Source of the DNA: Natronococcus jeotgali DSM 18795 | Lineage (GTDB): Archaea; Halobacteriota; Halobacteria; Halobacteriales; Natrialbaceae | Assembly (NCBI RefSeq): GCF_000337695.1 | Contig: NZ_AOIA01000017.1 | Span: forward strand, 81,119 to 143,641 | Length of the DNA stretch: 62,523 nucleotides | Direction of reading: 5' to 3' | Shown here: positions 28,401 through 37,846 of the stretch, one piece after another | Position numbering within the stretch: position 1 is the stretch's first letter | Layout of the letters: the number at the start of each line of letters is the position of its first letter | The notes under the pieces: generated by a model | What the model was told of the DNA's origin: nothing | Databases searched by the model: none | Seen by the model: the letters and a program-made list of their open reading frames with translations, nothing else | Position numbers and translations under genes: made by a program

Positions 28401-28782
28401 CGTAGGGGACCTGCGCGTTCGGCTGGGTGTTGAGAAACGAGTACGGGTTGCCCGCGAGTTTGCGCACGAGCGAACTGTACTCGCCGGTCCCGCTCTCGTC
28501 GGCCAGCCGAACTTTGATCGGGCAGAACGTGTTGCACTGCCCGCAGGTCGTGTAGACGACGTCCGACGCCTCGTAGTCGCCGTACTCGGTGCCGACGCCG
28601 TGACCGTCCTCGCCGAACCAGCCGTCGAAATCAAGCACGGTGCTCGCGATACCGCCGGAGAGCGAGAGCGCCCCCATGCCGCCGACCGCCTTGACGAAAT
28701 CGCGGCGATCGATACCGTCGGCTGGTGGTTCGTCCGTCCGTTCTGTTCCGGGGTCCGTGTGGGTCGCGTTCGAATCAGTCAT
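25489..28782 (-). CDS. Molybdopterin oxidoreductase, Psr/Phs/Ttr-like catalytic subunit
   Basis: A 1,097-residue DMSO-reductase-family enzyme with a Tat signal (GIDRRDFVKAVGG, Arg26-Arg27), so it works outside the membrane. The N-terminal [4Fe-4S] ligands are Cys80, Cys83, Cys87 and Cys158. SIHHAGVCGISSVVG provides Cys297 as the probable Mo ligand, as in polysulfide, thiosulfate, tetrathionate and arsenate reductases. WGTNPMVANKGPTW and YADYVLPEPTYLERWE are family blocks. The substrate is unresolved; a sulfur compound is favoured by the NrfD and ferredoxin partners and by other sulfur genes in the window. Arsenate is a less likely alternative. It overlaps the NrfD gene by 8 bases. Confidence 0.9.
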   Translation of the reverse strand: MTDSNATHTDPGTERTDEPPADGIDRRDFVKAVGGMGALSLSGGIASTVLDFDGWFGEDGHGVGTEYGDYEASDVVYTTCGQCNTFCPIKVRLADESGTGEYSSLVRKLAGNPYSFLNTQPNAQVPYASDPEEVATGDLEGTGEVDVSKWSLSGGRICLKGQAGIQTAFDTYRLRKPMKRVGPRGSDEWQTVSWEQAIEEIVEGDDELGHDGLRELWAYAPEDEVMSDWEAVQAGELSREAFDERYEDVLIDTDHPDLGPKANQIIDVGGFRRNFIRNRLWHQGLGSVNSIHHAGVCGISSVVGNNRSHDGQKKRQYPDVENCEYLLVWGTNPMVANKGPTWLAPKLTNAIQDGMRMDVVDPRLSKTAEKADTWVPVKPGADAALALGMARWIVEHDRYDETYLRNPGEDPAADDDEPTWSDATHLVLVDEDERPKARADDLGLEADDPESFVVVDAETGEPAPADDVEDSLLDVEITVDGRAVASAWTLYRERVLEYSLEEYAEMAGIDVDLIDELADEFTSHGKRAAIMAYRGPAKHTNGFYTARAISTLQHLIGNFDWKGGQITTDAGYRTMSGRYELGQVPDGHEPWGIPILRGGVNYEETSLFERDDGYPAERPWFPVAPPMATQELYASADDEYPYGVEALFIRPYSNNHVMSAAGGDTIPDVLEDEDAIGLIVASDTVLGETSRYADYVLPEPTYLERWENFGTYPNKRLADEKLSQPTIRVVPDARPFEEVLIDIWKELDLPGVGEDAIPDADGDLWSLDTSEDFYVKLATNIAYDREPVPDADAEELELFEQAHEKGLGEHFDLEEWRDAVTEEEWRKAVTVLNRGGRFEEPIDGYEEAFAERGHDYDYAGRHPETNAYDGDHLRYRLGTRVDFYDEVAPTGRHAYDGERFDPLPRVEDVVHYNGDVQVPVTSDDEPDRPLQLTNWKPRTQGMNRTTGSAWLRETQPENAVWINPADAEERGLENGDRARLDAGRRTVEATVRVTGGIRPGVVGTAWGFGRQGGGATETTIDGERTDGATEEYGHAAHSFDTPGVDTSGYAKGRDAGFAVNHVQPLDDELGDVGLSDPVGGSNAQFAAYVELEPVSDR

Positions 28783-30034
28783 GGGTCTCACCGCGTGGAA
28801 CGAGCGGAAGCAGTTCCGTGCCGATCGTAAGCAGGAGCGCACCGAGCGCAACGATGCCCAGCGAGAGGAGCCACTCCGGCGTCGACGGGACGTATTCGCC
28901 CGTCGGCAGGCCGTAGAGTGCGGGCTCGATCTGGGCGGGCACGACGATGTTGAAACGGGTACCGACCACGCCGAGAACGACGCTCGCGCCCGCGGCGGCG
29001 ACGAACGTCGGTCGGCGACGCCAGTCGCGCCGGTGTAACAGCACGAGCGGCGCGACCCAGCCGAGGCCGACCATCACCAGCCAGAACGACCACCACATCT
29101 CGCCGGTCGCGATCGTCAGCCACGTCTCCACGTCGCCCGGGTGGAGGCTGTACAGTCCGACGAACGCCTCGAGCACTTTCAGCGACGCGTCGAGGGCGAC
29201 GAAGCCGACGAACAGCGCCGCCATGCGCTCTAACAGCGCCGGATCGAGCGTGCGGCCGCCGAGGCGCGCCCGGAGCACGTACAGCAGGGCGATCAGCGCC
29301 ATCCCGCTGACGACCGCCGAGGTGATGAAGATCACCGGGAACAGCGCGCTGAACCAGTAGCTCCGCGCGGCGGCGACCGCGAACAGGTTTCCGGTGCCGC
29401 CGTGGACGAAGACGATCGCGAGCGGGATGCCGACGATGCCGAGGCGTTTGAGCCACGTCCGATCGGTCTCGAGGGCTTCCTGGCTCGTGTCCGTCCGGCC
29501 GAGCGTGAGCAGGCCGGCGATCCGTCCCCGCAGTCCGTCGTCGGTCTCGCTCGTCGCGACGAGGTCGCCTCGCATCGAGAAGTACAGTTCGCCCGAGAGG
29601 ACGACGACGTACAGCGCGTACGCGTGGACCTCCCAGGAGAGGACCGACAGCGGCTGTCGCCACGCGAACGGGTGCCAGAGTCGGTCCATCCGCCCGAGGT
29701 CGACCATCACGAACGTGAGCGCGACGATCATCGAGACGACCGCGACGAACAGCGCCTCGCGTTCGATCTCGTGCATCCCCTCGACCTCGAAGACGTTCGA
29801 GAGCGTGCTCACGAGGAACGCGCCCGCCGAGAGGCCGACGAAGTAGATGTAAAATGCGACCCACGCGCCCCACGGGACCGTACTCGTGAGGTTCGTCGAT
29901 CGGAGCCCCTCGGTGACGCGCAGGTAGCCGCCGTACGCGCCGATCGCGAGTAGTGCGATCAGCAGGACGTACCAGACGATCCGGAGGCGATTCCCCCGCA
30001 AGCGGCCGGTTACGGTCTGTGTTTGTGTTGCCAT
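28775..30034 (-). CDS. NrfD/PsrC-type membrane quinone-interacting subunit
   Basis: A 419-residue polytopic protein with about ten hydrophobic helices. VPWGAWVAFYIYFVGLSAGAFLVSTLSNVF is the conserved start of NrfD/PsrC, and VMVDLGRMDRLWHPF follows. It anchors the complex and passes electrons between the quinone pool and the ferredoxin subunit, without haem. It lies between the catalytic and ferredoxin genes and is part of the same operon. Confidence 0.92.
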   Translation of the reverse strand: MATQTQTVTGRLRGNRLRIVWYVLLIALLAIGAYGGYLRVTEGLRSTNLTSTVPWGAWVAFYIYFVGLSAGAFLVSTLSNVFEVEGMHEIEREALFVAVVSMIVALTFVMVDLGRMDRLWHPFAWRQPLSVLSWEVHAYALYVVVLSGELYFSMRGDLVATSETDDGLRGRIAGLLTLGRTDTSQEALETDRTWLKRLGIVGIPLAIVFVHGGTGNLFAVAAARSYWFSALFPVIFITSAVVSGMALIALLYVLRARLGGRTLDPALLERMAALFVGFVALDASLKVLEAFVGLYSLHPGDVETWLTIATGEMWWSFWLVMVGLGWVAPLVLLHRRDWRRRPTFVAAAGASVVLGVVGTRFNIVVPAQIEPALYGLPTGEYVPSTPEWLLSLGIVALGALLLTIGTELLPLVPRGETHD

Positions 30035-30040
30035 GCGCGA

Positions 30041-31123
30041 TCACTTGAGGTAGTAGACGTTCGGGTCGGTCCCCTCCTTCTCCTTCAACTGGAACGCGCG
30101 GGAGGAGGAGGCCAGTTCGTTCACCTCGCTGTCGGTATCTTCGAGGTTCCCCATGTAGCGGGCGTCACCGACACAGGTCTCGACGCAGGCCGGCTCCTCG
30201 CCGCGCTCCAAGCGGTGGTGACAGAAGTTACACTTCCGTACGTTGCCGATCGGCGATTCGCCGTCCTCGCGTGATCCGCGATCCATCCCGTACTCGGGAC
30301 TCGACAGTTCGCCCGCTTCCTCGAACTCGCCGTCGTAGTTCTCCCCGAAGTCGAAGTAGCGCGCGTCGTAGGGACACGCGACCATGCAGTACCGACAGCC
30401 GATACACCGGTCGTAGTCGATGTTGACGACGCCGTTGTCCATCTTGTAGGTCGCGCTGACCGGACACACCTGCACACAGGGCGGATTCTCACACTGCATG
30501 CACGGGCGCGGGACGTTCGTCCGAGTGACGTTCGGGAACTCGCCCTCCTCACGCTCCATGACCACGTTGTATGAGACGCCCGGCGGCGTCCGGTTCTCGG
30601 CCTTGCACGCGACCGTACACGACTCGCAGCCGATACACTTCTGCAGGTCGATGACCATCCCCCAGCGCGTGTCGTCGCCGTTCTCACCGTCGCTCTCCGA
30701 CTCCGACCCCTCGAGCCCCTCCGCGATGCTCGCCATCGTCCCCACCGAGCAGCCGAGCGACTCGGCGGTCTCGTCGTCGATCGTGCCGTCGGCACAGTCG
30801 ACGGCCGGGTTCGGCGTCTCGCGGTAGGCCTCGCCGAACTCCGCGGCCGCGTCGCCGTCGTACTTCTCCCAGTAGGCCGCACTCGAGAGGGCGCCGTTGC
30901 TGACACGGCGGGCGTCCTCGGCCATCTCGATGCCCAGGTCGGTTCGATACTCCGTCTTCTCGAGTTCTTCGCGGGGATCGGTCGCCTCGACGTCGACCAT
31001 TGCGTCGTACGTCTCGTCGCTGCCCGACCCCGTCTCCGGAACAGCCGGCATCGGTCCGTCGGCGCTCATCGCCGACCACCGGCCGACGGCCGTCGCGGGA
31101 CGCGGTGTCTCGAGTTCATACAT
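30041..31123 (-). CDS. Four-cluster ferredoxin subunit (PsrB/TtrB/DmsB-like)
   Basis: A 360-residue electron-transfer protein. Sixteen Cys form four [4Fe-4S] sites: [37 protein letters not shown] and [20 protein letters not shown]. It relays electrons between the membrane subunit and the Mo enzyme. The N-terminal ~155 residues are an acidic extension absent from PsrB; no Tat signal is visible, so export would be by piggy-back on the catalytic subunit. ATG 31123 is chosen; a TTG three codons upstream is the alternative. It is the first gene of the operon. Confidence 0.92.
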   Translation of the reverse strand: MYELETPRPATAVGRWSAMSADGPMPAVPETGSGSDETYDAMVDVEATDPREELEKTEYRTDLGIEMAEDARRVSNGALSSAAYWEKYDGDAAAEFGEAYRETPNPAVDCADGTIDDETAESLGCSVGTMASIAEGLEGSESESDGENGDDTRWGMVIDLQKCIGCESCTVACKAENRTPPGVSYNVVMEREEGEFPNVTRTNVPRPCMQCENPPCVQVCPVSATYKMDNGVVNIDYDRCIGCRYCMVACPYDARYFDFGENYDGEFEEAGELSSPEYGMDRGSREDGESPIGNVRKCNFCHHRLERGEEPACVETCVGDARYMGNLEDTDSEVNELASSSRAFQLKEKEGTDPNVYYLK

Positions 31124-31155
31124 GTATTCCAAGGGGCCCCAGGTGGCTGAGCGTT

Positions 31156-31232
31156 CTACCGATACTGTTGGGGCCGGGTTCCGGCGTCGAGTCCCCGCTT
31201 GGACCGGCTACCCATACTGTTGGGGACCGGGT
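31156..31232. promoter_or_regulatory. Paired direct repeats between the Mo-reductase operon and its divergent regulator
   Basis: CTACCgATACTGTTGGGG(-)CCGGGT occurs at 31156-31179 and CTACCcATACTGTTGGGG(a)CCGGGT at 31208-31232. They differ by one substitution and one extra base, and the starts are 52 bp apart (about five helical turns). The first copy begins 33 bases upstream of the ferredoxin-subunit ATG. They are candidate operators for the divergent HTH-10 regulator. Confidence 0.6.
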
Positions 31233-31418
31233 CGGTCTGCCGATCTCGTGAACTCGATCCCGAGAACCGGACCTACCAAAATAACCGGTCACGTGGCCCA
31301 CAAACAGCCATTCCAACCGCGTAGGAACGCGGACAGCTCATATTTGGTGACGACTGGTACGTGTAGCTATGTTCCACGTCCCGGCAACCCGATCGCCCCG
31401 CCACTCGAGGTGGATGCG

Positions 31419-33317
31419 ATGAGCCTGTTGCTCGTCGCGTCGATCCTGCTTCGGCTCGCCGGGACCGGCTACTCGGTCCTGTTGCTTCACCGCAGCGGCG
31501 ATCGACGCTTCGCCTTCCTGACCGCGATGCTCGGGCTCATGGCGTCGCGACAGCTCTGGACGGCACAGGCTGACGGCGGCGCCGGTATCGCCGAACTCCC
31601 CGGACTTCTCGTGAGCGTCTTCGCCCTCGGGGCGGTCTACTATCTCGCCCAGTACGTCGAGGAGGAAACCCGAATCAAAGGCGAACTGACCGCGACTAAC
31701 GATCGTCTCCGTCGGTTCCGGAAAGCCGTCGAGTATGCCGGCCACGCGATCTTTGTTACCGATCCAGACGGCCGGATCGAGTACGCTAATCCCGCGACGG
31801 CGTCCGTAACGGGATACGCGCCGTCGGCGGTCGTCGGGGAGACGCCGAACCTGTGGAGCTCCGGTCGGCACGACGATGCGTTCTACGACGACCTCTGGGG
31901 AACGATCGCCGACGGCGACGTCTGGGACGGCGAAATAGTCAATCGGCGAGAGGACGGCGACCTCTGCTGGGTCGACGTGACGATCGCCCCGATCACCGAC
32001 GGGACGGGGGCCGTCGAGGGGTTCGTTGCGGTCGAGACCGATATCACCGACCGGAAGGAACGCGAACTCCGAATCCGCGACCAGCACGACCGTCTCGAAC
32101 TGTTGAACACGACCAACGAGATCATCCGAGACGTCAACCGCGAACTGCTCCGCGCGGAGTCGAAAGCCGACGTCGAAACCGTCGCTTGCGAGCAGTTCGC
32201 GGACGCTTCACCGTACGAATCGGCGTGGTTCGCGGCCCGGAACGCCGCGACCGACACCGTTCGCGCGAACACGAGCGTCGGCATCGACGACGACTCCCTC
32301 GAGGCGGTCGTTGCCGCGGTCAACGATAGCGACCCCGAGACGGTCGTCGATCGGGCACTCGAGACGGATATGACGCACGTAACGCGAACGTGCGGCGAGA
32401 GCGAGGACGGCTGTGAGTGTCGGTCGATCGCCGCCGCTGCCACGGTCGCCATCCCGATCTCCTACTGGGACGCCCGGTACGGCGCGCTCGTGCTCCACAC
32501 TACCGACGACAACGCCGTCGAGGCGCTGGACGTCGAGGTCCTCGACGAGCTCGGCGAGACGATCGCGTACGCGATCACCGCCGCCGAGAGCCAGCGCTCG
32601 CTCGTCACCGACCGCGTCACCCAGCTTACGTTCGATCTGGCGCCCACGGACGATCCGCTACTGTCGCTCGCCGCGACCCTCGAGTGTGAACTCGAACTCG
32701 AGCGCGTAACGACCGGCGGCGACGGCGAACTCGTCGAGTTCGTTACGATTCGCGGCGCCGACGCCGACGACGTCGTCGCGTCCGCCGCGGACACCGACGG
32801 CGTCGTGGCTGCACAGCCGATCCGCGACGGCGACGAGCCGCTGGTTCGGGTCACCGTCCGGGACACGGCCGTCGTCGCTACGTTCGCGCGGTACGGCGCC
32901 GCCGTCCGATCGCTCGTCGCCGACGGCTCGGAAAGCACGCTGGTCGCCGAACTCGCCGAAACGGCCGACGTCCGCAGCGTCGTCGACGCCGTCTCCGAAT
33001 CACATCCGGGGGCGGATCTCGTGGGACAGCGCGAACGCGACCGGGCACCCGACACCCGCGGCGAGTTCCGATCCGCAGTCGAGGACCGGGTCACCGACCG
33101 CCAGCTCGAGGCCCTCCAGCTGGCCCACTTCGGCGGTTTCTTCGAGTGGCCCCGCGAGTCCAGCGGCGACGAACTCGCCGACAGGATGGGCGTCTGCCAG
33201 TCGACGTACCTCCAGCACCTTCGGGCCGGCCAGCGGAAGGTCTTCGAGCGCTTCTTCGACGACGATCGCGCGACGGACGATGGGTTCCCGTCGGGAGTCG
33301 CGACGAGCGCGGACTAG
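31419..33317 (+). CDS. Membrane PAS-GAF sensor with bacterio-opsin-activator HTH (HTH-10)
   Basis: A 632-residue one-protein sensor-regulator. Two or three N-terminal membrane helices (SLLLVASILLRLAGTGYSVLLL, LLVSVFALGAVYYLAQYV) precede a PAS domain (residues ~95-220; FVTDPDGRIEYANPATASVTGY). A GAF-like domain (~235-390) contains the Cys-rich stretch TCGESEDGCECRSIA, a possible redox or metal sensor. The C-terminal HTH-10 is RQLEALQLAHFGGFFEWPRESSGDELADRMGVCQSTYLQHLRAGQRKVFERFF. Divergence from the Mo-reductase operon suggests it controls that operon. The start is taken at the ATG before the first membrane helix; GTG 31410 is possible. Confidence 0.88.
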   Translation: MSLLLVASILLRLAGTGYSVLLLHRSGDRRFAFLTAMLGLMASRQLWTAQADGGAGIAELPGLLVSVFALGAVYYLAQYVEEETRIKGELTATNDRLRRFRKAVEYAGHAIFVTDPDGRIEYANPATASVTGYAPSAVVGETPNLWSSGRHDDAFYDDLWGTIADGDVWDGEIVNRREDGDLCWVDVTIAPITDGTGAVEGFVAVETDITDRKERELRIRDQHDRLELLNTTNEIIRDVNRELLRAESKADVETVACEQFADASPYESAWFAARNAATDTVRANTSVGIDDDSLEAVVAAVNDSDPETVVDRALETDMTHVTRTCGESEDGCECRSIAAAATVAIPISYWDARYGALVLHTTDDNAVEALDVEVLDELGETIAYAITAAESQRSLVTDRVTQLTFDLAPTDDPLLSLAATLECELELERVTTGGDGELVEFVTIRGADADDVVASAADTDGVVAAQPIRDGDEPLVRVTVRDTAVVATFARYGAAVRSLVADGSESTLVAELAETADVRSVVDAVSESHPGADLVGQRERDRAPDTRGEFRSAVEDRVTDRQLEALQLAHFGGFFEWPRESSGDELADRMGVCQSTYLQHLRAGQRKVFERFFDDDRATDDGFPSGVATSAD

Positions 33318-33324
33318 TCCGCGC

Positions 33325-33658
33325 TCACCGCTCGCGTCGGCCGACACACTCCGCGGCGAACCAGCGCGCGATCGACCCTTCGGCGCGGTGCAAGACGTCG
33401 CTACACGTCGATCTCGAGGTGCGAGGCGACGGCCGTCAGCGTCGCCTCCCGCGGGACGTCGTAGTAGCCGCGCTCGAGGCGGTACGCGATCGCGTTCTCT
33501 TCGAGGGTGTCGTCGAGCGCCGACAGCCGGTCCGCACTCGTCGTCAGCTCCCAGGTCACCGCCCCGTCTTCGACCGCGAACGGCGCCTCCAGTGAGTTTT
33601 GCGCGGGGCATTCGTTCGCCGCTTGGCGGGCCGTCGCCGTCAGCGCGACTTCGAACAT
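33325..33658 (-). pseudogene. Frameshifted HTH-10 family regulator
   Basis: From ATG 33658 the frame reads through a short N-terminal domain into ERGYYDVPREATLTAVASHLEID, the first half of an HTH-10 domain, and then stops at 33401. The second half of the same domain (STCSDVLHRAEGSIARWFAAE) continues in the next frame and ends at TGA 33325-33327. Intact HTH-10 domains join these halves with one or two residues. A short deletion near 33400-33408 therefore broke the gene, or it is a sequencing error. It lies convergent with and 8 bases from the intact HTH-10 sensor gene. Confidence 0.7.
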
Positions 33659-33720
33659 GTTCGAAGGTGTCGGAGCCGTTCGCGAGAAGTGATATCCGAC
33701 CGCGGTTCGATCGAACGCGT

Positions 33721-35067
33721 ATGTCCGGACCGACCGCGCAGTCAAGCGATACACGTCACGCTACCGGCGACCGCGTCCGTCGACCGGACGACGGGCCGTC
33801 GCTCTCGCTGACGCCGTTTCACGCCGCTGGCATCGGCTTTCTGGCCGTCGGGCTCCTGCTCGCGCTCTACCAGGGGCTCCAGGAGTTCGGCCTCGTTCCC
33901 GCGGCGTCGTGGATCACGTGGACGCACATCCACTTCGTTACGGTCGGCGCGTTCACCCAGTTGCTCTTCGGGACGCTGCCGCAGCTGGCGGCCCGAAAAC
34001 TCGGACGCCCGGCGCCGTCGTCGCGAACGACGGGCGCGGTCTTTCTCGGGCTGAACGGCGCGCTCGTACTCGCGTGGTACGGCCGCGCGTTCGGCGAACC
34101 GCTGTGGTTCGAGGTCGGTCTCGCGACGATCTGGCTGCTGACGGGCTGGCTGTTCGCCGCACTGGTCGCGATGGCACGCCGCAGCGACGGCGAGCGAGTT
34201 CGGGATCCGACCGTCGGCTTCTACCTGCTCTCGCCGCTCGTCTACCTGCTCGGACTCGGGCTCGCGTTCGGGCTGTTCAGCCGCAGTTTGGACGTCCCCG
34301 GGGGTTGGTTGGGGCTCCGCGAGGCCCACGTCCACGCCAACGCGTGGGGCTTTCTGGGACTCGCGGCGATCGGCACGCTGTACGACCTCTTTCCGCGGCT
34401 CGTCGACGCGGAGCTGTACAGCCAGCGTCTGAAACGGTACTCGTTTCCCCTGTTCGCACTCGGCATCGTCCCGCTCGTCGTCGGGCCGGTGCTCGACATG
34501 GGACGGACCGTGACCGCGACCGGGCTAGCGCTGTACGCCGCCGGCTACCTCCTGTACGTCTACACGCTCTTCCGGACCTACCGCGCCGGCACGCCGAACG
34601 GAACGGCCCTCTCGGTGCTCGCCGCCCAAGCGTGGATCCTCGGCCCGGCCGGCTTCGCCCCGTTCGTCCTGTTCGGCGTTCCGCTCGGGATTCCCGAGCC
34701 GCGGCTCGAGACGGGCGCGTTGCACTTTTTCTTTCTGGGCTGGGCGCTCCCGATCGCGCTCGCGGGCTCGCTGCTCGTCGCGCGCTCCCTCGAGTGGCCC
34801 GGTGCCAGCGTGCGTTCCGACGCTGGCGACCACACTCGCGGGCTGGTCCCCACAGCGGGCGTTCCCTCGGTCGTCGGCACGCGGACCGTCCTCGCCTGGA
34901 ACCTCGCGGTACTGGTCGTCGGAATCGGCTTTTTCTACCAGGATCAGTCGTGGTCGGCGCTGTTACGCGGGCCGGGATACGCCGTCCTGCTCGGGGTCTG
35001 GGGGTACTACCTGATCGGAATCGTCGGCCACCGGCGGTCGGTGCGAACGCGGACGGTCGCCTCCTGA
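33721..35067 (+). CDS. His-rich polytopic membrane protein (haem-copper oxidase subunit I-like or NnrS-like)
   Basis: A 448-residue protein with about 12 predicted membrane helices. Conserved-looking His pairs occur inside helices: SWITWTHIHFVTVGAFTQLLFG and GLREAHVHANAWGFLGL. These resemble metal or haem ligands in haem-copper oxidase subunit I and NnrS proteins, but the full oxidase ligand set was not found. It is divergent from the broken HTH-10 gene and convergent with the metal ATPase. A respiratory or nitric-oxide-related role is inference. Confidence 0.65.
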   Translation: MSGPTAQSSDTRHATGDRVRRPDDGPSLSLTPFHAAGIGFLAVGLLLALYQGLQEFGLVPAASWITWTHIHFVTVGAFTQLLFGTLPQLAARKLGRPAPSSRTTGAVFLGLNGALVLAWYGRAFGEPLWFEVGLATIWLLTGWLFAALVAMARRSDGERVRDPTVGFYLLSPLVYLLGLGLAFGLFSRSLDVPGGWLGLREAHVHANAWGFLGLAAIGTLYDLFPRLVDAELYSQRLKRYSFPLFALGIVPLVVGPVLDMGRTVTATGLALYAAGYLLYVYTLFRTYRAGTPNGTALSVLAAQAWILGPAGFAPFVLFGVPLGIPEPRLETGALHFFFLGWALPIALAGSLLVARSLEWPGASVRSDAGDHTRGLVPTAGVPSVVGTRTVLAWNLAVLVVGIGFFYQDQSWSALLRGPGYAVLLGVWGYYLIGIVGHRRSVRTRTVAS

Positions 35068-35097
35068 GCGCGGCTTACTCGGCGTAGAAACCGGCGC

Positions 35098-37107
<2,010 letters not shown>

Positions 37108-37111
37108 ACCG

Positions 37112-37137
37112 GTACTTGTACTGTTGGTTGGATAAAC
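37112..37137 (-). promoter_or_regulatory. Promoter and palindromic operator of the P1B-4 ATPase
   Basis: GATAAAC at 37131-37137 (GTTTATC on the gene strand) is centred 27 bases before ATG 37107. Between TATA box and start codon, at the expected transcription start, lies the symmetric GTAC-TT-GTAC (37112-37121). A metal-responsive repressor bound there would block the promoter. Confidence 0.45.
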
Positions 37138-37216
37138 TTCCGTGAGTGAGTGACACACGGCACCGCACTCGGGCGGACCGCCCGTCGCGAGCCGGGGCGG
37201 AAACGGAATCGGGCGG

Positions 37217-37846
37217 TTACCGGATCGACCGCCCGACCGCCTTCGCGAGCGAGAGGAAAAAGCCAAGCCCGGCCCGGACGTCCGCGTCTCGGATCGCTTC
37301 GACGATTCCCCGCGGGCCGACGGGCTCGGCGGGTTCGGAACCCGCTTCGCCGACGGCCTCGAGCAGCGCCGCGAGCGTGCGCGCGACGTCGTCGTCGCCC
37401 GCGGTGTCGGCCAGTTCGCCGAGACGGGTACCGGTCGCCGCGAGGTCGGTCACCATCCCGTCGTCCATTGCGTCCGAGGCGAGCGCGGCGAGGTCGGCAA
37501 GCGCCGCGAGGTCGTCGAGGGTGCCCGACCGCTGCATTCGCGCGACCGTCTCGAGGGCCGCGGCCAGGTCGTCGGCGTTCTCCCCGGTCGCCTCGCCGAG
37601 AGCGGCGACCTCGTCGGTCGCCAGGCCGTCCGCGGCGGCGCCGAGGTTCGTCGCGGTGCCCGACAGCTCCTGGACCATTCGGTCGTCCATCGCGGCCGTC
37701 GCCAGATCCGCGGTGTCGAGCAGGTCGTTGACCACCTCGAGGCGCTCGAGGAACCGGGCGACCGCCTCGGGGTTCTCGGCGACCAGTTCCTCGAGGGTCT
37801 CGAGGTCCGGTTCCGCGGCGTCGGTCGTGGGTTCTGTCTCAGACAT
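37217..37846 (-). CDS. DUF1641 family protein
   Basis: A 209-residue acidic, Ala-rich helical protein. It contains the DUF1641 block VGPRGIVEAIRDADVRAGLGFFLSLAKAVGRSI at the C-terminus, preceded by Gly/Ala/Leu helices with repeated DDLAALADLAALA patterns. DUF1641 proteins are commonly encoded next to sulfide:quinone reductase or formate dehydrogenase genes, which holds here: its start overlaps the flavoprotein stop by one base. Biochemical role is unknown. Confidence 0.85.
   Translation of the reverse strand: MSETEPTTDAAEPDLETLEELVAENPEAVARFLERLEVVNDLLDTADLATAAMDDRMVQELSGTATNLGAAADGLATDEVAALGEATGENADDLAAALETVARMQRSGTLDDLAALADLAALASDAMDDGMVTDLAATGTRLGELADTAGDDDVARTLAALLEAVGEAGSEPAEPVGPRGIVEAIRDADVRAGLGFFLSLAKAVGRSIR

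Noticed and set aside
25057-28830. A 1,257-codon plus-strand frame opposite the molybdoenzyme
   Set aside because: It is the complement shadow of a long GC-rich gene, with no domain and no promoter.
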